Notes: generated from the sequence alone by a model not told the origin. A stretch of DNA of 64,000 bases from Rhodoblastus sp963727035 (GCA_963727035.1 CAVSEY010000005.1:248001-312000), one strand, 5' to 3'; counted from the first letter of the stretch, positions 55,422 to 64,000 are shown. A program made the numbers and translations.

Positions 55422-55960
55422 TTGAAACTGCGGGCGAATTTGCGGATCAGGACGCCGAGTTCGCGGTCGGAGATCAGTTTGGCGGCTTCGGCGGCGGGGA
55501 ACCATTGGGTTTCGCGCTCGTCCTGCTCCAGCCAATGTTCGCGCTGGCGGACGACCCGCAGCGGGTAAACCGCGGCCCGGCACAACGCCTCGCCGCGGGC
55601 CAATCTTTTCATGTAATGGAAGGCGCCGATCGGCATTGTGGCGATCACGCCGAGCAGGCCCGCCTCCTCCAGCGCCTCGATCGCCGCCGCCGTGGCGCCG
55701 TCGCGTCCGGCCATCGGCCAGCCCTTGGGGATGATCCAGCGCCGCGTTTCGCGCGACGAGACCAGCATGATTTCGAGCCCGGCTTCGGTCTTGCGCCATG
55801 GCAAGGCGGCGTATTGCAGGCGCTCCTGCAATTCCGCTTCGGCCGGCCGCGCGGGTTTCGCGGTCTTTTTCGTCTTTTTGCCGGTCTTGCGCGGCTTGGC
55901 GATCTTGCGCGGCTTGGCGATCTTGCGGGGCTTGGCGATCTTGCGGGGCTTGGTGATCAT
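55415..55960 (-). CDS. Nudix hydrolase with Lys/Arg repeat tail
   Basis: A 181-residue protein. Residues 1-30 are a basic tail of four KPRKIA hexapeptides, followed by a linker. The Nudix domain reads WIIPKGWPMAGRDGATAAAI then EALEEAGLLGVI, close to the diphosphoinositol/diadenosine polyphosphate hydrolase branch. The box is slightly divergent from Gx5Ex7REUxEExGU, as the first Glu and the RE pair are altered. The tail could bind nucleic acid or polyphosphate. Its ATG overlaps the pit stop (ATGA), so it is co-transcribed with the phosphate transporter. Confidence 0.83.
   Translation of the reverse strand: MITKPRKIAKPRKIAKPRKIAKPRKTGKKTKKTAKPARPAEAELQERLQYAALPWRKTEAGLEIMLVSSRETRRWIIPKGWPMAGRDGATAAAIEALEEAGLLGVIATMPIGAFHYMKRLARGEALCRAAVYPLRVVRQREHWLEQDERETQWFPAAEAAKLISDRELGVLIRKFARSFKG
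55886..55957 (-). repeat. 18-bp tandem repeat encoding KPRKIA
   Basis: Four head-to-tail copies at the 5' end of the Nudix gene, differing at one or two positions. Confidence 0.88.
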
Positions 55961-56958
55961 GGCGCCAGCGCCTTCGCGCCCCAGAAGGTCAGAGCCGCGA
56001 TCAGCCCCGCCGCCGGCATGGTGAGCACCCAGGCGACGACGATGTTCTGCGCCACGTTCCAGCGCACGGCGGAAACGCGCCGTGCGGAGCCGACGCCGAT
56101 AATGGCCCCGGTGATCGTATGGGTCGTCGAAACCGGAACGCCGAGCGCCGTGGCGAGGAACAGGGTCATGGCGCCGCCGGTCTCGGCGCAGAAGCCCTGC
56201 ATCGGCGTCAGGCGGGTGATCTTCGACCCCATGGTGTGCACGATCCGCCAGCCGCCGGAAAAAGTGCCGAGCGCCATGGCCGTCTGGCTGGCGAGAACCA
56301 CCCAGAGCGGGACATGGAACGTCCCGCCGCTCAGGCCATGGGCATAAAGCAGCACGGCGATGACGCCCATGGTCTTTTGCGCGTCATTGCCGCCATGGCC
56401 GAGAGAATAAAGCGAGGCCGAGAAGAATTGCAGCACCCGAAATGTGGAATCCACTGCAATCGGCGATTTCCGAAAGCAGATCCAGGACACCAGCGCCACC
56501 AGCGCGAGCGCGAGAAAAAAGCCGAGCAGCGGCGAAAGCACGATGGCGGCGCTGGTCTTGATGATCCCGTTCCAGACGATGGCCGAAAGACCCGCCTTGG
56601 CGAATCCCGCCCCGACCAGGCCGCCGATCAGGGCGTGCGAGCTGGACGAGGGCATGCCGACGACCCAGGTGAGGATGTTCCAGACGATCGCGCCCGCCAA
56701 AGCCGCGAAAATCAGCCGGTCGTCGACGACATGCACATCCACGATGCCGCCGCCCACCGTATTGGCGACATGGAGGCCGAAGAAGGCGAAGGCGACGAAA
56801 TTGAAGAAGGCCGCCCAGAACACGGCATATTGCGGCCGCAGCACGCGGGTCGAGACGATGGTCGCGATGGAATTGGCGGCGTCATGCATGCCGTTGAGGA
56901 AATCGAACATCAGCGCGACCGCGACCAGCGCCACGAGGACCAGGGAGACGCCAGACAT
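55957..56958 (-). CDS. pit: low-affinity inorganic phosphate transporter (Pit family)
   Basis: A 333-residue membrane permease for metal-phosphate symport. The PiT signatures appear twice: LNGMHDAANSIATIVSTRVL near the N-terminus and YSLGHGGNDAQKTMGVIAVL in the second half. GMPSSSSHALIGGLVGAG and GVPVSTTHTITGAIIG are further hallmarks. It follows its DUF47 partner by 9 bases and overlaps the Nudix gene. Confidence 0.95.
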   Translation of the reverse strand: MSGVSLVLVALVAVALMFDFLNGMHDAANSIATIVSTRVLRPQYAVFWAAFFNFVAFAFFGLHVANTVGGGIVDVHVVDDRLIFAALAGAIVWNILTWVVGMPSSSSHALIGGLVGAGFAKAGLSAIVWNGIIKTSAAIVLSPLLGFFLALALVALVSWICFRKSPIAVDSTFRVLQFFSASLYSLGHGGNDAQKTMGVIAVLLYAHGLSGGTFHVPLWVVLASQTAMALGTFSGGWRIVHTMGSKITRLTPMQGFCAETGGAMTLFLATALGVPVSTTHTITGAIIGVGSARRVSAVRWNVAQNIVVAWVLTMPAAGLIAALTFWGAKALAP

Positions 56959-56967
56959 TTCCGCTTC

Positions 56968-57612
56968 TCACAAATGTTCGAGCAGGATGCCGCTCATCCG
57001 GTGCGCGACATTCTCGAAATAGTCGACGACCTTTTCCAGGTGCGAAAACAGCTCCGAGCCGACGATATAGGCCATCGGCCGGCTGTCCTTGTGGGCGCGG
57101 TAAAGTTCCTTGAGCCCGTGCATGTAGAGATGGTCGGATTCCTCTTCGAGCGCGACGATCTTTTCCACCGCCTCGCTGATCTTCGCCGCGTTGGCGTTCA
57201 TCGAGCGCAAAAGCGGCATGGTTTCGCGCGAGATTCGCGCCGTCTCGACGATCAGGTCGCCGATGCGCTTCATGTCGGCGTCGAATTCGACAATGTCGAA
57301 CAGGGCAATGTTTTTCACGGTCTGGCGCATCTGGTCGACGGAATCGTCCATGTCGCTGATCAGGCCGTGAATGTCGCCGCGATCGAAGGGCGTGATGAAG
57401 CTGCGCCGCAGGGCGAGCAGAACCTCCGCCGAAACCGCGTCGGCCTCGTCCTCATAGCGGATCACCTCGTCGCACAGCCGGGGAAGCTGATCGCCGCCGT
57501 CGAGCACGCCGCGCAGGGTTTTGGCGCAATCGAAGCTGATCTGCGCATGGCGCTCGAACAAGTCGAAGAACTTGTCCTCCTTCGGCATCAGGGCCTGTAG
57601 CCAGCCGAGCAT
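56968..57612 (-). CDS. DUF47 family PhoU-like protein, Pit accessory
   Basis: A 214-residue all-helical cytosolic protein of the DUF47/PhoU-like family. It reads LMPKEDKFFDLFERHAQISF, then VIRYEDEADAVSAEVLLAL, SFITPFDRGDIHGLISDMDD and YFENVAHRMSGILLEHL, with repeated acidic metal-binding helix motifs. It regulates or supports the Pit transporter encoded directly downstream. Confidence 0.93.
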   Translation of the reverse strand: MLGWLQALMPKEDKFFDLFERHAQISFDCAKTLRGVLDGGDQLPRLCDEVIRYEDEADAVSAEVLLALRRSFITPFDRGDIHGLISDMDDSVDQMRQTVKNIALFDIVEFDADMKRIGDLIVETARISRETMPLLRSMNANAAKISEAVEKIVALEEESDHLYMHGLKELYRAHKDSRPMAYIVGSELFSHLEKVVDYFENVAHRMSGILLEHL

Positions 57613-57726
57613 GAGCGCCTCCCGCGGAATGACGGTTTGATGAATCTTTTATGACATCGATTAAATACGGTGTCGCAATATGTAAAGGGCGCGGATCGTC
57701 CCAGTCGTCTGCGCGCCGCCGCGCCG

Positions 57727-59271
57727 TCAATAGGCGCGGGCGATCAGGATTTCCTCCAACGCCGGACGGCCGGTGAAAACACAGGCGCCTTCTGGCTTCG
57801 ACTGGCCCATGGGGATGTTGCGCAAGGTGAGTTTCAGCGCCTTCAGCCGCGTCTCGATCTCTTCCAGCTCCTTGCCCGTCGGCCGCGCCCAGGGCGCGCG
57901 CACAAAGCCCTTGAAGGCCGATTTGGCGTCGTCCTCGCCGGCCTCGCCGAAATAAGCGGCGATGGCGGTGAAGGTCTTGAGGTCCGAGCGGATATTGCCG
58001 TCGAGCCGCGCCTTGGCCTCGGCGTAGAGATTGGCCTGGATCTCGCCAAGCAGCGCCGGCGCCTGGGCGACGAAATCGGCGCGGGCGAGGCCTTGGGAAA
58101 TCACCTTGTCGCCGTCGCGCAAGCTGTCGCGGCGGATCATGGTCACCTGATGGCCGGCCATGTCGCGCGGGCCGATTTCGAGCAGGATCGGGGCGCCGCG
58201 CCGCAGCCAGTCCCAGCGCTTGTTGGCCGAGCGCACCGGCTTCTTGTCGAGATGCGCCCGCAAGGGCTGGCCGAAGGCCATCACGCCGTTGAGTTCGTCT
58301 TTCAGCGCCTCGCAATAGGCCAGAAGCTCGGCGTCTTCCGGCTTTTCACGCAACATTGGCACGATCACCACCTGTTTCGGCGCGATGCGCGGCGGCAGGC
58401 GCAGGCCGTCGTCGTCGCCATGGGTCATGATGACGCCGCCGATCAGCCGGGTGGACACGCCCCAGGAGGTGGTGTGGCAATATTCGAGTTCGCCTGTCGC
58501 GGACTGGTAGCGGATATTCTGCGCGCGAGCGAAATTCTGGCCGAGATAATGCGAGGTGCCGGCCTGGAGCGCCTTGCCGTCCTGCATCATCGCCTCGATC
58601 GAAAAGGTCGAATCGGCGCCGGGAAAGCGCTCGTTCTCCGGCTTTTCGCCGACCACCACCGGCATGGCCAGCACGTCTTCGGCCAGCGCCCGATAGACTT
58701 CGAGCATCTTCAGCGTTTCTTCCAGCGCGTCTTCCCTGGTGGCGTGGGCGGTATGGCCCTCCTGCCACAGAAATTCCGTCGTGCGCAGGAACATGCGGGT
58801 GCGCATCTCCCAGCGCACCACATTCGCCCATTGATTGATCAGGATCGGCAGGTCGCGGTAGGAGCTGATCCAGCGGCGGAAGGCGTCGCCGATGATCGTC
58901 TCCGAGGTCGGCCGCACCACCAGAGGCTCTTCCAGCTCCGAGGCCGGATCGACGACCAGCTTGCCGTCCTCCGCCTTCAGGCGATGATGCGTGACGACCG
59001 CCATTTCCTTGGCGAAACCCTCGACATGGCTCGCCTCCTGGGCGATGAAGCTCATCGGGATGAACAGCGGGAAATAGCAGTTCTCGTGGCCGGTCTCCTT
59101 GATGCGCCGGTCGAGCGCCGCCTGGATCAGCTCCCAGATTCCCCAGCCCCAGGGTTTGACGATCATGCAGCCGCGCACCGGCGAGGTTTCCGCGAGATCG
59201 GCCTGATCGACGACGGCCTGATACCATTCGGGAAAATTCTCTTCGCGGGTGACAGGGAGTGCGCGTTTCAT
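57727..59271 (-). CDS. proS: proline--tRNA ligase, archaeal/eukaryotic (ProS type 3)
   Basis: A 514-residue class II synthetase for tRNA-Pro. It reads ENFPEWYQAVVDQADLAETS, VRGCMIVKPWGWGIWELIQ, EPLVVRPTSETIIGDAFRRW (motif 2 region), RTRMFLRTTEFLWQEGHTAH and a C-terminal zinc-type domain ending in Tyr (LIARAY). This is the archaeal/eukaryote-like form, not the bacterial form with an editing insert nor the short form common in rhizobia. The domain order is complete. Confidence 0.95.
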   Translation of the reverse strand: MKRALPVTREENFPEWYQAVVDQADLAETSPVRGCMIVKPWGWGIWELIQAALDRRIKETGHENCYFPLFIPMSFIAQEASHVEGFAKEMAVVTHHRLKAEDGKLVVDPASELEEPLVVRPTSETIIGDAFRRWISSYRDLPILINQWANVVRWEMRTRMFLRTTEFLWQEGHTAHATREDALEETLKMLEVYRALAEDVLAMPVVVGEKPENERFPGADSTFSIEAMMQDGKALQAGTSHYLGQNFARAQNIRYQSATGELEYCHTTSWGVSTRLIGGVIMTHGDDDGLRLPPRIAPKQVVIVPMLREKPEDAELLAYCEALKDELNGVMAFGQPLRAHLDKKPVRSANKRWDWLRRGAPILLEIGPRDMAGHQVTMIRRDSLRDGDKVISQGLARADFVAQAPALLGEIQANLYAEAKARLDGNIRSDLKTFTAIAAYFGEAGEDDAKSAFKGFVRAPWARPTGKELEEIETRLKALKLTLRNIPMGQSKPEGACVFTGRPALEEILIARAY

Positions 59272-59568
59272 GGGCAGGACCGCTTATCGTTCATCCACTC
59301 GCCACAAGCCGAAACGCCAGCCGCCCGCTCTCCCCCATGAAAGTCCGTAAGGACGCCAGCCTTTCGGCGGGCTATGCGGGGAAAGGGAGCGCCAATGGCG
59401 GCCGCCCGTGAGGAACGGACAGGGAGAAGCGTCACTTCTGGACCGAAATCATGTCCTTGGCAATGTCCCGCGGCGTTTGGAACGGATTGGGGCCTGTGCG
59501 GGTTTGGCCCTCATGGGCGGGCGTTACGCTGTTGGCGGCGCCCGCAGGTTCAAGAAAGGGAAATCGCC

Positions 59569-59952
59569 ATGACCAAATTTGCAACCGCGACGGCGCTCGG
59601 CGCCTGGATGGCGTTGATCGCGGGGCCGGCTCTGGCCGCCGACGCCGCCAAGGAAGTCAAGACGGCCGCCCTCCATGCCGGAATGGCCTCCGCCGCCGAT
59701 ACGCTGGAAATGGTGCGCGCGCATCTGCACCACACGCTCAATTGCCTGGAAGGCCCGAACGGGGCCAATTTCGACGCCAAGGCGATGAACCCATGCAAGG
59801 ACCAGGGCATGGGCGCCATTCCGGATTCGCCGGCCGACAAGCGCCAGGCCCTGGAAGCGGCCGCCGATCAGGCCAAAATGGCGCTCGCGGAAGCGGATAT
59901 GGCCAAAGCCAAGGCGATGGCGGCGCAGGTCCAGAAAAGCCTCGGCGAATGA
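59569..59952 (+). CDS. small exported helical protein with His/Cys motif
   Basis: A 127-residue protein. The signal peptide is MTKFATATALGAWMALIAGP followed by ALAADAAKEV. The mature helix carries VRAHLHHTLNCLEGPNG and a second Cys in MNPCKDQGMG, then an Ala/Lys/Met-rich C-terminal helix. The His/Cys arrangement might bind a metal or heme, but no CxxCH is present. The start was set at 59569, where the signal peptide and AAAGGG fit; the 65-codon upstream extension is not signal-like. Family unknown. Confidence 0.7.
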   Translation: MTKFATATALGAWMALIAGPALAADAAKEVKTAALHAGMASAADTLEMVRAHLHHTLNCLEGPNGANFDAKAMNPCKDQGMGAIPDSPADKRQALEAAADQAKMALAEADMAKAKAMAAQVQKSLGE

Positions 59953-59989
59953 GGCCGCGCCCACGGGCGTCAGGCGGAATCGATCCGGG

Positions 59990-60169
59990 TCAGCGCCGGA
60001 TTTTCACGCCCGTCGCCGGTTTGCACCAGCGCAGTTCCCGTGGATCGGCGACGATGCTCCCGGGCCGAAGGGCCTCGGGAGGCATGTTTCCTTTCACGCC
60101 GCTTTCCTGACACCAGGCGAAGTGGATCCGGGTCGGCAGCTGGCAATAAGCGCAACGGGTCATCGGCAT
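59990..60169 (-). CDS. possible small Cys-rich protein
   Basis: A 59-codon frame starting MPMTRCAYCQLPTRIHFAWC, with a later Cys in RELRWCKPATG. CxxC plus further Cys suggests a zinc-ribbon-like fold. GAGGG precedes the ATG pair. No similarity is recognised and the coding evidence is modest, so it could be a chance frame. Confidence 0.4.
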   Translation of the reverse strand: MPMTRCAYCQLPTRIHFAWCQESGVKGNMPPEALRPGSIVADPRELRWCKPATGVKIRR

Positions 60170-60454
60170 GGGTCGCCCTCGGCAAAGTGTTGAACACGCG
60201 TCCGGATCGTCGCCAATCCGGCCGTACCCGCCTTGTCCGAGCCCTGCCCTTTTTTGATGTCCCTCCGCTTGTCGCGGACGGTTTGCCAGAAACCACAAGC
60301 ACGAATGATGCCAAAAACAGGCTTAACGGCGGCTTAATGTCATCGGCCCAATCTTCCGTCGGAAGATCGGGCGCCCGCCGGCGTCAGTCGGCGCGAAAAA
60401 GCTTCCGGTCGCGGGGCAAAAGAGCTATGACGCGACAGCGCGGGTCGCGCGGAA

Positions 60455-60907
60455 ATGCGGAAAAGTTTCATGCTGTCAGGTCTGCTCGCTCTGGTTTTCG
60501 CCTCGGCTTTCGCCGGCGCGGCGCTTTACCTCGTTTTCGTCGAGCAGCCGGCCCGCCTCGCGCTCGACGACGCGTCGATGATTCGCGAATGGGCGCCAAG
60601 CGACAGCCGCGGCTTCGCCCTGCTCGGCGGCCTCGCCGTGCTCACGGCGCTGGCCGGCCTCGCCGCCTTCGCCCATAGTTCCGATATTCACTGGCTGGTC
60701 GGCGCGCTGATCGTGCTGGCGAGCTGGCCCTATACCTTTTTCGTCATCGTGCCGCTCAACAACCGGCTGCTGGCGACCTCCGCCACCCGGCCCGACGTCG
60801 AGGCCCGCGAAATGGTCACCTTCTGGGGCCAGCTCGAATGGGGCCTGTTCGCCCTCGGCGTCGTCGGAACGGCGGTGTTTCGCCTGGACGCTGGCGTGAC
60901 CGTTTGA
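60455..60907 (+). CDS. DUF1772 family membrane protein
   Basis: A 150-residue protein of four membrane helices with the DUF1772 layout: an N-terminal helix with AFAGAALYLVFVEQPARL, a central SWPYTFFVIVPLNNRLLA, and a final helix after FWGQLEWGLFALGVVG. Members include anthrone-oxygenase-like proteins, but most are uncharacterised. The ATG at 60455 is chosen because it begins the first membrane helix. The alcohol dehydrogenase gene follows after 49 bases. Confidence 0.8.
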   Translation: MRKSFMLSGLLALVFASAFAGAALYLVFVEQPARLALDDASMIREWAPSDSRGFALLGGLAVLTALAGLAAFAHSSDIHWLVGALIVLASWPYTFFVIVPLNNRLLATSATRPDVEAREMVTFWGQLEWGLFALGVVGTAVFRLDAGVTV

Positions 60908-60956
60908 CTTCCGGCCCACGCCGGGTCGAAACTGTGCGGCATGAGGAGGCTCCCTC

Positions 60957-61952
60957 ATGCATGCGATGGTTCTCAATAAAATCGGCGCGCCGCTCGAATG
61001 GACGGAACGTCCCGATCCCCTGCCCGGCCCCGGCGAAATCCGCCTGAAAATTTCCGCCTGCGGCGTCTGCCGCACCGATCTCCATGTGGTGGACGGCGAA
61101 TTGCCGAATCCGCAGGTCCCGATCGTTCCGGGCCATGAAATCGTCGGCCGGGTGGACATGATCGGCCCAGGCGTCAGCGGCTTCGAGATCGGCGAACGGG
61201 TCGGCGCGCCCTGGCTCGGCCATACCTGCCAGGCCTGCGGGCCTTGCCTCAGCGGCCATGAAAATCTCTGCGACCATCCCGAATTCACCGGATTCACCCG
61301 CGACGGCGGCTATGCGACCATGGCGGTCGTCGACGCGCGTTTCGCCTTTCCGCTCGGTGAAAAGGGCGACGACGCGGCGCTCGCGCCCTTGCTGTGCGCC
61401 GGGCTGATCGGTTGGCGCGCCTTCAAGATCGCCCTGCGCAGCGCCGGGCGGATCGAGAGGCTCGGCCTCTATGGCTTCGGCGCCGCCGCCCATATTCTGG
61501 CGCAGGTCGCGGTGAAACAGGGCCATCAGGTTTTCGCCTTCACCCGGCCCGGCGACACGGCGAGCCAGGATTTCGCCCGGACTTTAAGCGCCGCCTGGGC
61601 CGGCGGCTCGAACGAGGAGCCGCCGGAAAAACTCGACGCCGCGATCATCTTTGCGCCGGTGGGCGCGCTGGTCCCCGCCGCCCTGCGCGCCGTGCGCAAG
61701 GGCGGCGCGGTGGTCTGCGCCGGCATCCACATGAGCGACATTCCGAGTTTTCCCTACTCGATCCTGTGGGAGGAGCGCCAGCTCGTCTCGGTCGCCAATC
61801 TGACCCGGCGCGACGGCATCGAATTCCTGCGCCTCGCGCCGGAGCTGGGGATCGAGACAACCACCAAAATCTATGCCCTGAAAGACGCCAATGCGGCGCT
61901 GGCCGACCTGCGCGCGGGCGCCTTCGACGGGGCCGCGGTTCTGGTTCCCTAG
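60957..61952 (+). CDS. zinc-dependent alcohol dehydrogenase family protein
   Basis: A 331-residue MDR enzyme. Catalytic zinc ligands lie in KISACGVCRTDLHVVDGELP and VPGHEIVGRV. The structural zinc loop reads CQACGPCLSGHENLCDHPEF. The cofactor fold follows RLGLYGFGAAAHILAQVAV. It resembles the short AdhA/YahK-like group that reduces or oxidises small alcohols. GAGGAGG precedes the ATG at 60957. Confidence 0.9.
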   Translation: MHAMVLNKIGAPLEWTERPDPLPGPGEIRLKISACGVCRTDLHVVDGELPNPQVPIVPGHEIVGRVDMIGPGVSGFEIGERVGAPWLGHTCQACGPCLSGHENLCDHPEFTGFTRDGGYATMAVVDARFAFPLGEKGDDAALAPLLCAGLIGWRAFKIALRSAGRIERLGLYGFGAAAHILAQVAVKQGHQVFAFTRPGDTASQDFARTLSAAWAGGSNEEPPEKLDAAIIFAPVGALVPAALRAVRKGGAVVCAGIHMSDIPSFPYSILWEERQLVSVANLTRRDGIEFLRLAPELGIETTTKIYALKDANAALADLRAGAFDGAAVLVP

Positions 61953-62050
61953 CGGCGTGCGAAAAAGTGGATGCCGGTTATTCGCTTACGCGGACCTTCG
62001 GTTCGCGAAAACGCCGCAAAAACAAAGGACTCCAGATTTGGGAGGCCACC

Positions 62051-62932
62051 ATGGCCGAAAAGAAAAACAGAATCGACGCCGCGAAATTCCGCGTCAAGCA
62101 GGGAGAAAAGGTCGATCTCGCCGACAGGCCGACGCTGATCGATCCGGTCTATCGCTCCAAGGACGATTACCATGCGATGCTCGCCGATCATGTCGGGCGC
62201 CTCAGCGACCTCCAGCAGAAGCTTTACGCCCGAAACCGCGACTCGCTGCTGCTGATTTTCCAGGCCATGGACGCGGCGGGCAAGGACGGCGCGATCCGCC
62301 ATGTCATGTCCGGCGTCAATCCACAGGGCTGTCAGGTGACGTCGTTCAAGCACCCGAGCGGCGTCGAGCTTGAGCACGATTTTCTCTGGCGCACGACGCG
62401 CGAATTGCCCGCACGCGGCATGATCGGCATTTTCAACCGCTCCTATTACGAAAGCGTGTTGATCCTGCGGGTCCATCCCGCACTGCTGGGCGCCGAAGGC
62501 TTCGACCCTGCCAAGGCCGACGGCCAATTCTGGCGCACGCGCTATCGCTCGATCACCGATCTTGAACGCCATCTCGCCGCCAACCACACCCATGTGCTGA
62601 AATTCTTCCTCCATCTCTCGAAGGAGGAGCAGCGCCAGCGCTTCCTCGCGCGCATCGACGCGCCGCAGAAGAACTGGAAATTCTCCGAGGCCGACATCGA
62701 GGAGCGCGGTTTCTGGGACGATTACCAGAAGGCCTATGCGAAATGCCTGTCCGAAACGAGCACGAAGGAGGCGCCCTGGTTCGTCGTGCCCGCCGACGAC
62801 AAATTATCGACCCGGCTGATCGTCTCGCAAGCCGTCCTGGAGAAGCTGGAATCGCTGAAGCTCCGCTTCCCCGAGGTGAGCGAGGCGCGGCGCAAGGAGC
62901 TGAAGACGATCCGCGCGCAATTGGAGGCGTGA
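62051..62932 (+). CDS. ppk2: polyphosphate kinase 2 family protein
   Basis: A 293-residue PPK2 that uses polyphosphate to phosphorylate nucleoside mono- or diphosphates. Walker A is in LIFQAMDAAGKDGAIRHVMS, followed by GVNPQGCQVTSFKHPSGVEL. Walker B region: RGMIGIFNRSYYESVLILRV. The lid region reads HLSKEEQRQRFLARIDAPQK and WKFSEADIEERGFWDDY. The sequence is typical of the one-domain class. GGAGG precedes the ATG at 62051. Confidence 0.93.
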   Translation: MAEKKNRIDAAKFRVKQGEKVDLADRPTLIDPVYRSKDDYHAMLADHVGRLSDLQQKLYARNRDSLLLIFQAMDAAGKDGAIRHVMSGVNPQGCQVTSFKHPSGVELEHDFLWRTTRELPARGMIGIFNRSYYESVLILRVHPALLGAEGFDPAKADGQFWRTRYRSITDLERHLAANHTHVLKFFLHLSKEEQRQRFLARIDAPQKNWKFSEADIEERGFWDDYQKAYAKCLSETSTKEAPWFVVPADDKLSTRLIVSQAVLEKLESLKLRFPEVSEARRKELKTIRAQLEA

Positions 62933-63141
62933 ATGGCGGGCGATCGGAGGGGATTGAGGTTCGCGGGAAGACCCTTCAGGTGCGGCGAAAGTGCAGCCAA
63001 CTCATTGAACCCATTCCGTCGCGACGCGCGAAAGACGAACCAAGCGCGAAACGCGCTCGGCGCTGATAAATCGCTTCGCTCGCCATTACGGCGTGGTCTT
63101 GCGTCTTTTGGAAACCTTCAAGTGAGAAACTCCGGCCCCGC

Positions 63142-63912
63142 ATGACCGAAAAAATCAATCTCAACGCCGATCTCGGCGAAAGTTTCGGCGCCTGGCGCAT
63201 GGGCGACGACGAAAAACTGTTGCGCCTCGTGCAATCGGCAAGCCTTGCCTGCGGCTTTCATGCCGGCGATCCGGTCACCATGCGGCGAACCGTGCGCGCG
63301 GCGCTTGAGGAGGGCGTCAGTCTTGGGGCGCATCCGTCCTATCCCGATCTGCAAGGTTTTGGGAGGCGCTCGATGCGCTGCTCGGCGGAAGAAGTCGAAG
63401 CGCTCGTTCTCTATCAGATCGGCGCGCTCGACGGTTTCGCCAAAACCGATGGCGGGCGCGTCAGCCATGTCAAGCCGCATGGCGCGCTCAGCAACGATTC
63501 CTGCCGCGACGCCGCGCTGGCGCAAAGCATCGCGCGTGCAGTCAAAGCCTATGACCCAAAACTGATCCTGCTCGCGCCGGCCTGCTCGCGGCTGGCTGAA
63601 GCCGGGGCCGCGGCGGGGCTAAAAGTCGCGCTCGAGATTTTCGCCGACCGGACTTATGAGGACGATGGCGCGCTGACCCCGCGTTCCGAGCCCGGCGCGG
63701 TCCTGCACGACGCCGCCGCGTGCCGCGCCCATGTCGCCGCCATGCTCGACGCCAAGGGGCTGGTGACGCGGAGCGGAAAAATCCTGCCGACGCCGATTCA
63801 CAGCGTCTGCGTCCATGGCGACGGGTCGCGCGCATTCGAGACCGCGCTGACTTTACGAGAATTCCTGAGCGAAAAATTTTTTCTGGCGCCGCTTGCGGCC
63901 TTTTTTGGCTGA
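63142..63912 (+). CDS. pxpA: 5-oxoprolinase subunit PxpA (LamB/YcsF family)
   Basis: A 256-residue subunit of the ATP-dependent 5-oxoprolinase with PxpB and PxpC. INLNADLGESFGAWRMGDDE, SLACGFHAGDPVTMRRTVRA, GAHPSYPDLQGFGRRSM and VKPHGALSNDS are family signatures. It usually adjoins pxpBC, but here it lies 29 kb away on the same strand. The 3' end holds a GC-rich dyad followed by six T (63890-63908), which may double as a terminator. Confidence 0.94.
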   Translation: MTEKINLNADLGESFGAWRMGDDEKLLRLVQSASLACGFHAGDPVTMRRTVRAALEEGVSLGAHPSYPDLQGFGRRSMRCSAEEVEALVLYQIGALDGFAKTDGGRVSHVKPHGALSNDSCRDAALAQSIARAVKAYDPKLILLAPACSRLAEAGAAAGLKVALEIFADRTYEDDGALTPRSEPGAVLHDAAACRAHVAAMLDAKGLVTRSGKILPTPIHSVCVHGDGSRAFETALTLREFLSEKFFLAPLAAFFG

Positions 63913-64000
63913 ACTGCGCTCCTGCGCCGCCTTGCGTCGGCGCGCGGGGCGATTATGCTCGCGCGCAAATTGCGTGCAAAGCGAGTCTCGACGGAGCGCC

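Noticed and set aside
59374..59568. 65-codon N-terminal extension of the exported protein at 59569
   Set aside because: It would bury the signal peptide and has low-quality coding composition; a good start and ribosome binding site exist at 59569.

Overview
The window is high-GC and almost fully packed with genes. It looks like a chromosomal segment of an alphaproteobacterium, most likely Hyphomicrobiales and perhaps close to the Beijerinckiaceae/Methylocystaceae. The evidence is the pcm-tolC-popZ-valS block, the dusB(nifR3)-ntrB-ntrC operon, an ExoR homologue, a fused ispDF, a hopanoid cyclase (shc) and a PqqA precursor peptide. No rRNA, tRNA, CRISPR array or prophage was recognised. The taxonomic call rests on gene content only.

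Layout. 1-6.2 kb: thrS (cut by the window edge), an AmpG-like permease, yidD, a MipA/OmpV-type outer membrane protein and exoR. 6.5-16 kb: valS, popZ, tolC, pcm, two cyclophilins (one cytosolic, one with a Tat-type leader) and coaD. 16.2-22.5 kb: a cysteine desulfurase / methyltransferase / MFS operon, a SHOCT membrane protein, a Met/Gly-repeat exported protein, and a persulfide-dioxygenase-like hydrolase divergent from an ArsR-rhodanese regulator. 22.5-26.2 kb: nitrogen control (ntrC, ntrB, dusB). 26.4-45 kb: a mosaic of core genes (ispDF, pncC/cinA, a two-component system with an orphan pqqA, pxpBC) and AT-richer surface-glycan genes (two methyltransferases, a sulfotransferase-like protein, two GT2 enzymes, a radical SAM protein, a broken GT14 gene, a NodS-like/NodB-like fusion) with an IS4-family insertion. 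45-53 kb: enoyl-CoA hydratase, the acetate-permease neighbourhood (DUF485, actP, CBS/DUF294 protein, exonuclease) and ilvD. 53-64 kb: shc, a Nudix hydrolase, the pit/DUF47 phosphate pair, an archaeal/eukaryotic-type proS, small exported proteins, an alcohol dehydrogenase, ppk2 and pxpA.

Many otherwise well-conserved genes carry one single-base frameshift (methyltransferase 17.9 kb, ispDF, pxpC, NodS/NodB fusion, enoyl-CoA hydratase, exonuclease, DUF294, shc). actP carries about ten. Since ispDF is normally essential, I read most of these as consensus errors rather than true decay. The GT14 gene and the tail of the radical SAM gene lie in the accessory region and may be real pseudogenes.

Points most worth a second look: the orphan PqqA peptide gene (30065-30142) behind a two-component system; a duplicated glycan-type domain attached to a radical SAM/SPASM protein (40954-42117); the methyltransferase/deacetylase fusion (43389-44916); the sulfur-handling cluster at 17.9-22.4 kb; and a 29-codon membrane-peptide gene with its own promoter and terminator (52651-53048).
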